Source: a virus
Strand: one strand, 5' to 3'
IMG/VR virus record: IMGVR_UViG_3300032294_003113
Span: 1 to 37,769 of that record
DNA length: 37,769 nt
Each line of letters opens with the position of its first letter. Positions within the stretch are counted from its first letter, which is position 1. Of this stretch, positions 9,374-18,446 are shown piece by piece. The position numbers and the translations under genes are program-made. A model generated the notes under the pieces. It made no database searches and was not told the DNA's origin. It worked only from the letters and a program-made list of their open reading frames with translations.

Positions 9374-10729
9374 CTAGTTTCTTGCGCCTACATTAATACC
9401 AAATGTATCTCTCACTAATTTCATAGAAGTATATGAACGAGAAGCATCAAAATGATGACACAACTCCTTAATCATATATAGTCCACTTATTTCCTGATCA
9501 TATTCTTTTGCATCTGTTTGAGTAATTTTTGGAAATAAGCATTCAATCACATCACCTGCTCTTAAGTTTGTGTTTGAAGGTACAATAATACTTAAGGTCT
9601 GAGTGAATAAAATATTATACCTCATCAAAACTTGTGATTGGTATTCAGTTTGATTCGAATTGATCTGAGTAGAAACTCCTACATCTAAGGTACCAACATC
9701 ATAAATGGATGTAATAATTCTAGTCGGTACATCACCTAAACTCTTATTTGATCCATCAGATAATGGAGGAAGTTTAATTTTACTTCCGAGATTTTTAGTT
9801 TTTGATACATAATTTTTCAGTGTGAATAAACCTTCTTCTGGTTTAGAAAAAGAAAAATTCAACGGATTGAAAAACATTCTATGAGTCGCATAAGTCCCAA
9901 GTTTAAGTTTTTCAATTAAATTTTGATTTTTTTCTGTAAAATAATTTAGAATTTTAAAATCATTATTAATTTTATTGTCATTTACATCGTAAGACACATT
10001 AGCCTGATTATAAGTATAAACTATACTTCTTCCATTTACATCTTTTCTTGGTTTTTGATTAACCAACCGATCTACAGATCGAAATTGAAAACCATCTTGA
10101 GTTTGATAAAATAAGAAACCTGCAGTTGCGCCACCAGAACTCTCTGGAACTGCTTTAGATGCTAACCAAACTAAAACAGTAAAAGGTTTTCTCATATTAC
10201 CAATAAAACCATATTTGTTTGAGGTTTTATCAATAACTCCAATTTTAGAAGTTTTAAGAGTATTTCTTAAGATATCTTGAACAGAATCACTAATTTTTAA
10301 ACTTGTTGGATATTTTCTAGAAACTCTTGTAGTTTCATTTGTAATCGCTTCTCTTGAAACTAAATGAAGAGTAAAACTCTCTTGATTTGTTTCTGAAATT
10401 ACATCTGTAATACTTGAAACATATAAGTAATCTTCAACTCTTCTTGAAAAATTTAATCCAGGATTTGTGGTAGAATTTCCAGCAATTTTCATTGAAAGTC
10501 TTTCACCACCTCTTAAAGGAAGTCCATTGTAAATAGATTGTTTTGTTGCACCATTCTGGGAAACAATTGAGTTTCCTGTATTTACAACTTTAATTTTTGC
10601 AGTAATTGTAGGTGAAAAAATGTCTTCATAATAATCTATTGAAATTACACCAGTGGAGATATTAACAGATCTCTTACGATCATTTGATTCTAAAGTTAAT
10701 TCTTCGTATATAGATTTTGTAATTGACAT
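9374..10729 (-). CDS. 27: gp27-like baseplate hub subunit
   Basis: 451 aa. It sits between the tape-measure-like genes and gp5, the position of the gp27 hub ring in T4-like phages. Its start overlaps the preceding stop as TAATG, so translation is coupled. The sequence is beta-rich with a start resembling hub proteins of this size (FSPTITAKIKVVNTGNSI), and a C-terminal part with RAGDVIECLFPKI and then MIKELCHHF, the tube-like hub domain style in which an adaptor binds gp5. Cyanophage homologues are usually annotated only as virion structural proteins; the gp27 assignment rests on length, context and fold-like features rather than on a diagnostic motif. Confidence 0.65.
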   Translation of the reverse strand: MSITKSIYEELTLESNDRKRSVNISTGVISIDYYEDIFSPTITAKIKVVNTGNSIVSQNGATKQSIYNGLPLRGGERLSMKIAGNSTTNPGLNFSRRVEDYLYVSSITDVISETNQESFTLHLVSREAITNETTRVSRKYPTSLKISDSVQDILRNTLKTSKIGVIDKTSNKYGFIGNMRKPFTVLVWLASKAVPESSGGATAGFLFYQTQDGFQFRSVDRLVNQKPRKDVNGRSIVYTYNQANVSYDVNDNKINNDFKILNYFTEKNQNLIEKLKLGTYATHRMFFNPLNFSFSKPEEGLFTLKNYVSKTKNLGSKIKLPPLSDGSNKSLGDVPTRIITSIYDVGTLDVGVSTQINSNQTEYQSQVLMRYNILFTQTLSIIVPSNTNLRAGDVIECLFPKITQTDAKEYDQEISGLYMIKELCHHFDASRSYTSMKLVRDTFGINVGARN

Positions 10730-13527
10730 TATAAGTACGCCATATCCAATAAGAGTTTATTTTTAATAAAATTATTTAACATATCAAAATCTGATATTTG
10801 AGGCATGGTATTTGCAGACTCATTTTGATTTGAAATTATAATATTCTTATTCGAAGGATTTTGTATCACAACAATATCTTGCCCTCGTCTTTCTGGAGTA
10901 ATAGAAGAAGGAACTTCTTTACTTTTTTCAGGTGAAGACATTTTTACAGGAGATGGATTAATATTTACATCTTCTTGATCAGTTGGAGATAAATTTACTT
11001 CTCCAGATTCAGACAACGAATTAATATTCTGAATTATGTTTGAAGACATAAAAACATTTTCATTATTTATAATTGAAGGTATATTTTTAATTTCTTGTGA
11101 AATCGTACTCATCTTTTCTGGAATCATAGTAAAAGAAGTTTCAGGAGATCGTTCAGAAGAAATAAATGCATCACTCGAAAAAGGAACAAAAGAATTGAGA
11201 TTAGTCTTTAATATCTGAGAAATATTTGTGAAATTAAAAGTCTGAGTCTGAGGATTGATAACTTGAGACTCATTCATTTGTAACTGATTTGGTAAATTAT
11301 TATCAGGAATCACTTCTTCTGTTTGAGGAATTGAATAAGATATTTTCTGAGGAGTTAATGAATTTGTCGAAAAAGTTGGAATAATTGGTGCTGCTTTTGC
11401 AGTTATTAATTGTGTTTGTGGTTGATTTAAAACATTGACATTTTCTTCTTCTTTTATCAACGGAGAAGATAAAGGTTCAACTGATTCATCTCTATTCACC
11501 AGAATAATTGGAGATGTTATCTCTGAATTCATTAATTGTGTCTGTGGTTGAATTTGAATATTATTATTTGGAATCTCATTCTCTCTTCTTGGAATTGAAT
11601 AAGATACTTTCGGAGGAGTTAATGAATTTGTTGAGGTAATTGATGCTATTTCTGAATTCACTAATCGTGTTTGTGGTACAGAAAAGATAGAATCTATTTC
11701 TCGCAAACTCTGAAGAGATTGTTGGGGATTTCTAGGAGTAATCGACGATCTAACTGGTGGACTTGCATTAGATTTATTAGATGGTGGAGTTACAACTCTA
11801 TTTTGCTTAAAACTTTGATTTGAAATATTTGGTTTCGAAATTGGCGCTGCTGGTACTTGTCTTGGTTTTTCTATTCTAGGAGAAGTATTAGTTTCGGGTT
11901 CAGTATAAAATGGTGCATTTGCACTATATCTATTAAGTGGAGAAAATTTATTTGTTATTTGATATCCAGTCCACCCTGTTCCTGCTTCCCAGTGAAGATG
12001 TGGCCCAGTACTTCTTCCCGTAGATCCAACAGATCCAATCACTTCACCTTTTTTAACCTTACCTCTTTTTTTATAACCAGGTAACATATGACCATATAAA
12101 TGATGAATTCCTTTATCATCTACCATTATTAAAAAATACCCCCATCCTTTGTGATAATCAGAATCGATAATTTCTCCATCTGAAATTGCTCTTAATGGTG
12201 TTCCAGAAGGCATTGCTAAGTCATCACCGTGATGTATCCTACCAAATTTACCTTCCTTATCATATCTACCAGTAATTGTTGGTTTGATTTTATTTTTTGG
12301 AATAGGTACCTGTTTAATAGATGTTTCGGGTCTTGTTGCAGGTATTTCTGAACTTTTTTTAACTTTATTTAAAGCAGATAGAATATCATTTGGTTTTAAA
12401 TAACTACGTTGACCTGAATATGAAAAATTACCACTAGCGTTTGGTAAAGCTGCCCATTCATTTGCAAGACCTTGCATAAAACTTTCATTGGACATTTTTC
12501 CCGCTAACCATTGATTACCACCCCGTTTTTCGATTAATTTTATAGCAAGTACATCTTGTACGGCAGGAGTAAAAATAGTTTTTTCATTATATCCAGCATC
12601 TTTTGCACGTTGTAATAAAAATTCTGGCATCTGTTGATAACGTCCTGACGCACCAGGAGCATTTCTAGCAATTTCCCCAATTGTCATTTGACTCAAACCA
12701 GGTCTTACTCCACGAGGAGCGCCATTCTGAGCATCATATCCATTATTTTTTTTGTCCGTTGAAGATTCTACAGAAGCAATCAAATCTAATAATGGTTTCC
12801 ATCTACCTCCTCTGGATAATGATCCGGATGGTGGTTGTTTTTCATATGCACCTTCACCAGTTACTTGAGTACCGAATTCAGGTATTTCTGCTCCACTATA
12901 TTTCGGTTGAGTGAGTGGAGTTGTGACTAATCCAAATGCCTCTTCGATTTGATTACCCAGACCACCCATTGTTGTATTTAATTGATCTAAAGAATTTCTT
13001 AGGCGCTTAGATGAATCAAAAAAATCAAATGTCATTATATTCTGACCCAAAGATCCCAGAAGACCACCAAAATTTCTAAACAAATCAATTGTTCCACCCA
13101 AAAATTTAGTCATAATTTCAACTGTTTTTTGAATTCGGGCAATAAATTCTTTACCCATCCCAATAAAAGTTGAAAGATTATTTAATACCCATCCTGCAGA
13201 CAGATATCCAATAAATCCTAAAATTCTATCAAAAAATCCACTATAGGTGTCAGATTGTATAAGTTGAAAAGGTCCACCGGGTTGTATCACCACATTAGGA
13301 CTTTCAAGTTCATCTTCAGACTGTTTTCTTCGTTCATATTCAAATCTTTTTTCTTTATAAGATTTAATTTGAGTATAAGAATCTTTTTTTGCCTTTACAT
13401 TTTCAGAAATTGTTTCATAAACTTTTTTAATATTCTTATTAGAATTTAAAATTCCTTTATTTAAGGATGTTGTAGTTTTTTCTACTTTCTGAATATCTAA
13501 AGGTGATTTTAATGCTAAAGCTGCCAT
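10729..13527 (-). CDS. Tape-measure-like tail protein with muramidase-like and M23 peptidase domains
   Basis: 932 aa. Residues 10-75 form a charged coiled coil and 95-165 a hydrophobic helical stretch (FFDRILGFIGYLSAGW), as in tail-length or hub proteins. Residues about 245-375 resemble a lysozyme/transglycosylase fold: DLIASVES with E254 a candidate catalytic acid, then MTIGEI and GRYQ. Residues 415-520 are an M23 (LytM) zinc endopeptidase: HHGDD (H432, D436), LYGH (H480) and HLHWE (H510, H512) give the metal and active-site residues. A long Pro/Ser/Asn/Gln-rich tail follows. Two peptidoglycan activities in one virion protein fit local wall digestion during DNA entry, replacing the lysozyme missing from gp5. 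Placed between the other tape-measure-like gene and gp27. Confidence 0.8.
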   Translation of the reverse strand: MAALALKSPLDIQKVEKTTTSLNKGILNSNKNIKKVYETISENVKAKKDSYTQIKSYKEKRFEYERRKQSEDELESPNVVIQPGGPFQLIQSDTYSGFFDRILGFIGYLSAGWVLNNLSTFIGMGKEFIARIQKTVEIMTKFLGGTIDLFRNFGGLLGSLGQNIMTFDFFDSSKRLRNSLDQLNTTMGGLGNQIEEAFGLVTTPLTQPKYSGAEIPEFGTQVTGEGAYEKQPPSGSLSRGGRWKPLLDLIASVESSTDKKNNGYDAQNGAPRGVRPGLSQMTIGEIARNAPGASGRYQQMPEFLLQRAKDAGYNEKTIFTPAVQDVLAIKLIEKRGGNQWLAGKMSNESFMQGLANEWAALPNASGNFSYSGQRSYLKPNDILSALNKVKKSSEIPATRPETSIKQVPIPKNKIKPTITGRYDKEGKFGRIHHGDDLAMPSGTPLRAISDGEIIDSDYHKGWGYFLIMVDDKGIHHLYGHMLPGYKKRGKVKKGEVIGSVGSTGRSTGPHLHWEAGTGWTGYQITNKFSPLNRYSANAPFYTEPETNTSPRIEKPRQVPAAPISKPNISNQSFKQNRVVTPPSNKSNASPPVRSSITPRNPQQSLQSLREIDSIFSVPQTRLVNSEIASITSTNSLTPPKVSYSIPRRENEIPNNNIQIQPQTQLMNSEITSPIILVNRDESVEPLSSPLIKEEENVNVLNQPQTQLITAKAAPIIPTFSTNSLTPQKISYSIPQTEEVIPDNNLPNQLQMNESQVINPQTQTFNFTNISQILKTNLNSFVPFSSDAFISSERSPETSFTMIPEKMSTISQEIKNIPSIINNENVFMSSNIIQNINSLSESGEVNLSPTDQEDVNINPSPVKMSSPEKSKEVPSSITPERRGQDIVVIQNPSNKNIIISNQNESANTMPQISDFDMLNNFIKNKLLLDMAYL

Positions 13528-13528
13528 T

Positions 13529-16500
13529 TTATATCACCACATTATAACTAAGTTGAGAATATAAAATATAAAAATTATCAACATTTCCGGAAGGAATAAA
13601 CGGCACATCTGTTAGAGGTTCTTCTTGTGGAGTACCAATAATTTGAGTTTCATTTTTGTCACTATTTGCAATAATAATATTAGGTTTTGGTTCAGGTAAA
13701 GAAGTAACTTGATTCAAAGGTTTTTGAGGTTTTTGAATATTTGCAGGAGATACAGTTTCCACATCCTTTAACTTCATTTCTTTCCAATCATATCCTTTTG
13801 ATATTGCCCAATTTTTTGCTTGTTGTTTTTGCTCTGGATTTAATTCATTCCACTTCTGCTGTATCTTACCTCTCGCTAAAGGATTATTTCTATATTTCCA
13901 TGCCATCTCAAATCCTTGAATCATTTCTGGACTTGGTGGTTTTGTTTGTGATTGAATTTGAGGTTTTGCAGATGTTTGGGGTTGAATAGATGGTGGTGTA
14001 GGAACCTTTGACTGAATTGAAGTTGAATTTGAAACTGTAGTTTCCATATTCTTTAACTTCATTTCTTTCCAATTATATCCTTTTGATGTGGCCCAGTCCT
14101 TTGCTTGTTGTTTTTGCTCTGGACTCATTTGATCCCATTTTTGTTGTATTTTCCCTTTTGCTAAAGGATTATTTCTATATTTCCATGCCATCTCAAATCC
14201 CCGAATCATCTCAGGACTTGGTGGTTTTGCTTGTGATTGAATTTGAGGTGTAATAGGAGTTTGTGATTGAACAGATGATGTAGGAATTGTAGAAATTTTC
14301 GGAACTGATGTAGAAAGTAAGGGAGTTTGTGATTTATTCTCAGGTATTGTAAAAGTTGTCGGTGATTGCGATGAAGTTTGATTTTCAGAGTTAACTGGAA
14401 TTTGTGATTGAGTCGAAGGAGTTGCAAGAGTCTGTAATTGATTTAAAGGAGGAGAAGAAGTATTAAAAAAATTAGAAAAAGATTGAATAAGCGAAGAAAC
14501 TATAGATTTTTGTGGTTGAGTTATAGATTTCTGAAGAATTAAAGAGGATTGTGATTCTGTTGAAGGAATTACAGGAGTTTGTAATTCACTTTTAGGAGTT
14601 GTAGGAGTTTCTAAGGATTGTGAATCATTTGATGAAAATATAGATTTGGGCAATTGAACAAAAGAATATGGTGAAGATGTAGGAGTCTGCTGTTGAATTA
14701 TAGGTACAGCAGATGTTTGTGGTTGATTAGAAGATATTTCCGTTGTTATAAAAGGTTGAGATTGAATAGAAGAAGGTTGTATAATTATAGGTGTCTGAGG
14801 TTGAATTGGAGAAAATGAAGGAGATTGAGAAGTTATCTGAGATTTCTCTAAAGGAGATGCGGATGTCTGTGGTTGAATTGTAGGAGTTGTAGGTGCCTGT
14901 GGTTTAATCGAAAAGTTCGTAGAGGTTACAGGTGTCTGCGGTTGAATTGTAGGAGTTGTAGGAGTTGTAGGTTCCTGTAGTCGAACCATAGGCGATGCAG
15001 ATCCCTGTGATTGAACAGGTGATGGCATAAGCGATGTGGTTCCCTGTGATTGTCCAGGTGATGGCATAGGCGATACAGATCCCTGTGATTGAACAGGTGA
15101 TGGCATAAGCGATGTGGTTCCCTGTGATTGTCCAGGTGATAACATAGACGCTGCAGGGATCTGCGATTGAACAGGTGATGGCATAAGCGATGTGGTTCCC
15201 TGTGATTGTCCAGGTGATAACATAGACGCTGCAGGGATCTGCGATTGACTAGATGCACCTTCAGGCATTTGTGAACGGGATAAAGATGTTGTAGGAGTTT
15301 GTGGTTGAACAACAGGCATCTGTGATTTGCCAGGAGATGTTGCAGGAGTTGGTAAAGATTGTGATTGTCTCTGAGATGAAGATTTTAAAGGTGAAGATGG
15401 TGGGGAAGGTTTATTTGATTGTGTTGCAGGTTTTTGTTTATCTTTGTTTTCAGAATCATAAACCATAGATTGACCAAATGCCGCTGCGCTTAATCCCAAA
15501 GAAGGTAATTGTAATCCAGGAATTAATGAAGTTAATGCTGCAGCACCATATAATCCTGCACCTGCAAGATTACCTTTACCTAATTCAGTACCAGCACCAT
15601 AAACATCTATGGCAGTTCCGATAACAGGTAATCCTTTTCCAAGCATTTTTGCGCCTTTACCGAAAAAGGAAGGAATTTTTTTAACTGAAGTAAAGAAATT
15701 ATCAACAGCACCACCAGATTTAGATAAAGGTTTACTTCCACTTTTTGCCGCAGAAGAACCAGTGGATGAAGATGGTTTAGGTGTAGTCATTGCTTTTGCG
15801 GCACTAGCACTTGCCCCAAGAGCCTTTGCTGCAACAAATCCAGCAGCTTTAAATGGTGCAGATACAATTTTAGCAGTTAATCCAGCAAGTCTTAAAGAAA
15901 GACCAGTAATTGTCCTAATTACAAGATCAAATCCAATTTTAATTGCCGTAAATGCACCTACTGAATATAAAACATTTTTAATTACATGATTTTTAATTTC
16001 TTCAAGTTTTTTTGTATTTCCTTCCGTATATGCTCTTATAGTTTCAATTAATTGATTGGTTAACCAACCAAAAAATAATGTAGTTAAAGAATTTTTAATT
16101 CTATCAAATAAACCAGTAATATTTTTCTGTAAACTAACAATAGGACGAGATAAAGCAGCAGTAATTCTCCTTTCAAGAAGATTTTCTTTTCCTATTCTTA
16201 CATTTCTTTCATTTAATTTTCTTTCAGAATCTTGTTGATCCTGAAGATTTTTCTTTTCTATTAAACCTTCGAGTTTAAGTTGTTTCGAAGTATTCTGAAT
16301 ACCATCATTTAAAAATCGAATATTTGCCGCAATAATGTTTAAACTTTTTTGTAGAGTTCCAACATATTGCTGAGTTTGAGTAATTCTAGAATTCTGAGTC
16401 TGGTCCACCAAACTCACTTGAGGTCTTACTACAATTGCACTACTTTTATTTGATATACCACTACCACCTCCTCCACCAATTACACTTCTTCCACCACCCC

Positions 16501-16654
16501 CACTACCTGTATTTTTTCTGAAAACCGAACTCGGTAAAGTTCTAATTCTTCCTAAAGAGAATTTTTGCAACTGAACTCTTTCATTGCTGGTATAATAACC
16601 ACCCTCAGGCCTTTCCCCACTTTGAGCCCTTATACCAGCTTCTTCTCTATTCAT
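13529..16654 (-). CDS. Tape-measure-like long structural protein with QSQ/PQT-rich linker
   Basis: 1041 aa. The Gly/Ser-rich N-terminus and coiled coil (about 75-170) lead into hydrophobic helices (about 190-290, including LTTLFFGWLTNQLIETIRAY and an Ala-rich part) resembling tape-measure or hub proteins. Residues about 300-800 are a low-complexity Pro/Ser/Thr/Gln linker with 26-residue tandem repeats. Two copies of a small folded domain follow (SPEMIRGFEMAWKYRNNPLA, then GKIQQKW, QQAKDWA, GYNWKEMKLK). It lies downstream of gp26 and gp51, where T4 carries hub genes including the gp29 tape measure; equivalence to gp29 is inference. A late-promoter motif at 16690-16697 precedes the ATG. Confidence 0.65.
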   Translation of the reverse strand: MNREEAGIRAQSGERPEGGYYTSNERVQLQKFSLGRIRTLPSSVFRKNTGSGGGGRSVIGGGGGSGISNKSSAIVVRPQVSLVDQTQNSRITQTQQYVGTLQKSLNIIAANIRFLNDGIQNTSKQLKLEGLIEKKNLQDQQDSERKLNERNVRIGKENLLERRITAALSRPIVSLQKNITGLFDRIKNSLTTLFFGWLTNQLIETIRAYTEGNTKKLEEIKNHVIKNVLYSVGAFTAIKIGFDLVIRTITGLSLRLAGLTAKIVSAPFKAAGFVAAKALGASASAAKAMTTPKPSSSTGSSAAKSGSKPLSKSGGAVDNFFTSVKKIPSFFGKGAKMLGKGLPVIGTAIDVYGAGTELGKGNLAGAGLYGAAALTSLIPGLQLPSLGLSAAAFGQSMVYDSENKDKQKPATQSNKPSPPSSPLKSSSQRQSQSLPTPATSPGKSQMPVVQPQTPTTSLSRSQMPEGASSQSQIPAASMLSPGQSQGTTSLMPSPVQSQIPAASMLSPGQSQGTTSLMPSPVQSQGSVSPMPSPGQSQGTTSLMPSPVQSQGSASPMVRLQEPTTPTTPTIQPQTPVTSTNFSIKPQAPTTPTIQPQTSASPLEKSQITSQSPSFSPIQPQTPIIIQPSSIQSQPFITTEISSNQPQTSAVPIIQQQTPTSSPYSFVQLPKSIFSSNDSQSLETPTTPKSELQTPVIPSTESQSSLILQKSITQPQKSIVSSLIQSFSNFFNTSSPPLNQLQTLATPSTQSQIPVNSENQTSSQSPTTFTIPENKSQTPLLSTSVPKISTIPTSSVQSQTPITPQIQSQAKPPSPEMIRGFEMAWKYRNNPLAKGKIQQKWDQMSPEQKQQAKDWATSKGYNWKEMKLKNMETTVSNSTSIQSKVPTPPSIQPQTSAKPQIQSQTKPPSPEMIQGFEMAWKYRNNPLARGKIQQKWNELNPEQKQQAKNWAISKGYDWKEMKLKDVETVSPANIQKPQKPLNQVTSLPEPKPNIIIANSDKNETQIIGTPQEEPLTDVPFIPSGNVDNFYILYSQLSYNVVI
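13755..14235 (-). repeat. Duplicated ~65-residue domain, 285-bp period
   Basis: Two copies (14040-14235 and 13755-13950) encode nearly the same domain, with core FEMAWKYRNNPLA(K/R)GKIQQKW and then EQKQQAK(D/N)WA and SKGY(N/D)WKEMKLK. Aligned bases are 285 nt apart. Similarity at DNA level is high, so the duplication is fairly recent. The Trp/Lys-rich helical domain could bind a cell-wall or partner surface; that is a guess. Confidence 0.75.
15024..15257 (-). repeat. 78-bp (26-aa) tandem repeats in tape-measure-like gene
   Basis: The string GGCATAAGCGATGTGGTTCC (+ strand) begins at 15024, 15102 and 15180, an exact 78-nt period. The encoded unit contains PSPVQSQ, then SMLSPGQSQGTTSLM. The last two units are practically identical. 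In-frame tandem repeats like this can vary in copy number and so change linker length. Confidence 0.8.
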
Positions 16655-16689
16655 TTCGTTGATTCTTTAGAATTCTCTTCAATATAACT

Positions 16690-16697
16690 TATTTATC
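16690..16697 (-). promoter_or_regulatory. Late-promoter motif GATAAATA
   Basis: Minus-strand GATAAATA matches the T4-like late -10 form NATAAATA. It is about 36 nt upstream of the ATG at 16654, in the intergenic gap after gp51, and would allow extra late transcription of the two tape-measure-like genes and the hub. Confidence 0.55.
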
Positions 16698-16720
16698 TAA
16701 TTGAAGAGAAGGTAAATCAT

Positions 16721-16891
16721 TTATTTTTGTTGATTTTTCAAGTTTTCTTCTTCAATATGTTGTTGAAGAAGACTAATATAAACCTCTCGTTCCCAAGGAA
16801 GCATATCTTCAATTTCACTTAAAGACCAATGATGATGTTGTATAAGGGAGAAGTTAGTCTGATAATAAGATGCAAGATTTGTATGCATCAT
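16721..16891 (-). CDS. 51: gp51-like baseplate hub assembly factor, 56 aa
   Basis: ATG at 16891 (a second ATG follows at once), TAA at 16721-16723. The product begins MMHTNLASYYQTNFSLIQHH and continues WSLSEIEDMLPWEREVYISL, ending in a Glu/Gln-rich helix. The pattern of an N-terminal NF.LIQHH followed by E.E.MLPWERE.Y matches the small cyanophage protein annotated as gp51, the hub assembly catalyst of T4. It starts 2 nt after the gp26 stop, the same gp26-gp51 neighbourhood as in T4. Probably helical, soluble and needed during assembly rather than in the virion. Confidence 0.75.
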   Translation of the reverse strand: MMHTNLASYYQTNFSLIQHHHWSLSEIEDMLPWEREVYISLLQQHIEEENLKNQQK

Positions 16892-16893
16892 TC

Positions 16894-17622
16894 CTAGACG
16901 AAAAAAGAGTTTAATCCCTCTAACACTACTTTACTTTCAACTTTAGTATTTGGATTTTTTATTTTAATCGTATGAGAAAGTTTAGGCATGGTATCGAAAA
17001 ATTTCTCAATTTCTTTGAACTGTTTTGAAGTTAATTGATCCACAAATTCTCGAATTTCATCTTTACTAAAATCAGTTGCCACCCAAGTCTCTTCTTTATC
17101 ATAAATCTGTTCAATGCAAGAACATATAATATCTAAAGTTTCATCAACTTTTGGAGAAGACTCATCATTACTAAATGAAAAATTATTTTTCACGAATTGA
17201 GACATAGAAGGATACTTCATTCTTATTGACAATTCATTATTTAATTTAATATCTTTCTTATGCTCTTTACTAAAAACAACTTTAATTTCATCCAGATCAA
17301 CATTTACTGGAACCTGAGTCGTCCCATCATCTGGGCAAGTAATAAGAACTTCTACATTTTCTCCTACAGATTTTCCTCTAATGTTAAGAAATAGATATTC
17401 GATATCAAATGTCGTTAATTGATCAACATCTAAATCGGATGTAAGAATACAATTCGTAATAACAGTTTTAACTGCTTCTGCAATCTGTTTAGAATCTTCA
17501 CTTTCCATTGCAATAATTAAAACTTTTTCTTCCTTTACTAAAAAAGGGCGATATTTTATTGTTTTCTTTATTGATGGTATTTCCAATTCATAAGTAGGCG
17601 TTGCAATTTTAGGTAATGCCAT
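16894..17622 (-). CDS. 26: gp26 baseplate hub subunit
   Basis: 242 aa. The N-terminus (MALPKIATPTYELEIPSIKK, then IKYRPFLVKEEKVLIIAMES) is a strong match to the conserved start of T4-like gp26, a hub component required for baseplate assembly. No membrane segment. The stop TAG (16894-16896) is followed 2 nt later by the gp51 start. An AATAAATA late-promoter motif lies about 32 nt upstream, and the ATG at 17622 is the only sensible start. Assembly partners would be gp51 and the hub proteins encoded downstream. Confidence 0.85.
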   Translation of the reverse strand: MALPKIATPTYELEIPSIKKTIKYRPFLVKEEKVLIIAMESEDSKQIAEAVKTVITNCILTSDLDVDQLTTFDIEYLFLNIRGKSVGENVEVLITCPDDGTTQVPVNVDLDEIKVVFSKEHKKDIKLNNELSIRMKYPSMSQFVKNNFSFSNDESSPKVDETLDIICSCIEQIYDKEETWVATDFSKDEIREFVDQLTSKQFKEIEKFFDTMPKLSHTIKIKNPNTKVESKVVLEGLNSFFV

Positions 17623-17653
17623 AATCTATAACACGAAATAATACTGTTTGAAC

Positions 17654-17661
17654 TATTTATT
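17654..17661 (-). promoter_or_regulatory. Late-promoter motif AATAAATA for gp26
   Basis: Minus-strand AATAAATA, an exact match to NATAAATA, in the 59-nt gap upstream of gp26. The expected transcription start is about 17645, leaving a 20-25 nt leader. Confidence 0.6.
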
Positions 17662-17681
17662 CACTAAATCTAAGCTTTGTT

Positions 17682-18356
17682 TTAGGATGGGACTCTATTA
17701 TTATTATTTCCGGATATAAATTGACTAAATGTACTCGTTTTTCCTGGAATATAATAATCGTAAGAAAAAAATGCAGTAAATTTAAGAATATCATTATTCG
17801 AATAACTTACTGGTAATGAAGATATATTTTTTGGATAAAGTCCTCTGAATTCATATTCAATTTCTTTTCGATAATCTCTATCAAATTTGATAATTTTTAC
17901 TGAATTTGCTTTATAGTATGCTGGATATTGCATTCGAATAAAATATCCATCAGAATTTTGATTAATTTCAGTTGTTTCTCCATTCAATCCAATATGATTG
18001 AACGATCCACTTGAAATAAATTCCATCCAACTTTCCATAAATACTAACATTTTATAATCACTATCTACATAAAAATCCAATGAAATTTCATCATATGATC
18101 TAGTATGTGCAAATTTCTCTTGAACTCCGATATAATTTGTAACAGAATTTGATGCAAGATTTGTTGTAGGAAGAGATGCAGAATAGCACAAAAGTCCAGC
18201 ATTTTCAGAAATAAATCTGGATGTAATTCCTTTTGTTGAAAGATATCTTTGTAACTCAGGAGGAAGTGTACCAAATCTCACTTCATAATGAGTAGTTTGG
18301 GCAAGATTCGTGAGTATTGGTTTAATCTCTGATATTTTACGAGGTCTTACGGCCAA
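17682..18356 (-). CDS. Tail-tube-fold protein, probable baseplate tube initiator (gp54-like)
   Basis: 224 aa. It contains the features of gp19-type tube folds: YEVRFG near residue 24, a SASLPTTNL strand, QEKFAHTRSYDEISLDFYVD, then a hydrophobic MLVFMESWMEFI helix and EYEFRGLYPKNISSLPVS. In T4, gp54 and gp48 are tube-like proteins that seed the tail tube; gp48 is present at 19280, so this one is the best gp54 candidate, but a tube paralogue of unnamed type is possible. The reading frame starts at TTG (18354-18356) with AAGG about 9 nt upstream; no in-frame ATG occurs before residue 103, so TTG is the likely start. It heads the leftward hub operon. Confidence 0.65.
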   Translation of the reverse strand: MAVRPRKISEIKPILTNLAQTTHYEVRFGTLPPELQRYLSTKGITSRFISENAGLLCYSASLPTTNLASNSVTNYIGVQEKFAHTRSYDEISLDFYVDSDYKMLVFMESWMEFISSGSFNHIGLNGETTEINQNSDGYFIRMQYPAYYKANSVKIIKFDRDYRKEIEYEFRGLYPKNISSLPVSYSNNDILKFTAFFSYDYYIPGKTSTFSQFISGNNNNRVPS

Positions 18357-18395
18357 TCTATATACCTTATGTGAATTTTATAATATAAGTATTTA

Positions 18396-18403
18396 GATAA
18401 ATA
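18396..18403 (+). promoter_or_regulatory. Late-promoter motif GATAAATA for gp4 operon
   Basis: GATAAATA on the plus strand in the divergent gap between the tube initiator and gp4. It is about 43 nt upstream of the gp4 ATG and would drive gp4, the 126-aa gene, gp48 and gp53. Confidence 0.55.
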
Positions 18404-18446
18404 ATTGAAAATTTAGATTTTTAGAAAATCTATAAAAGATTAAAGA

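Noticed and set aside
14926-15312. A 128-aa minus-strand frame rich in HR, NHRE and LCHHL repeats
   Set aside because: It is an alternative-frame reading of the 78-bp repeats of the 1041-aa gene.
14900-15320. Possible CRISPR-like array because of regular repeats
   Set aside because: The repeats are in-frame protein repeats with no unique spacers of constant length.
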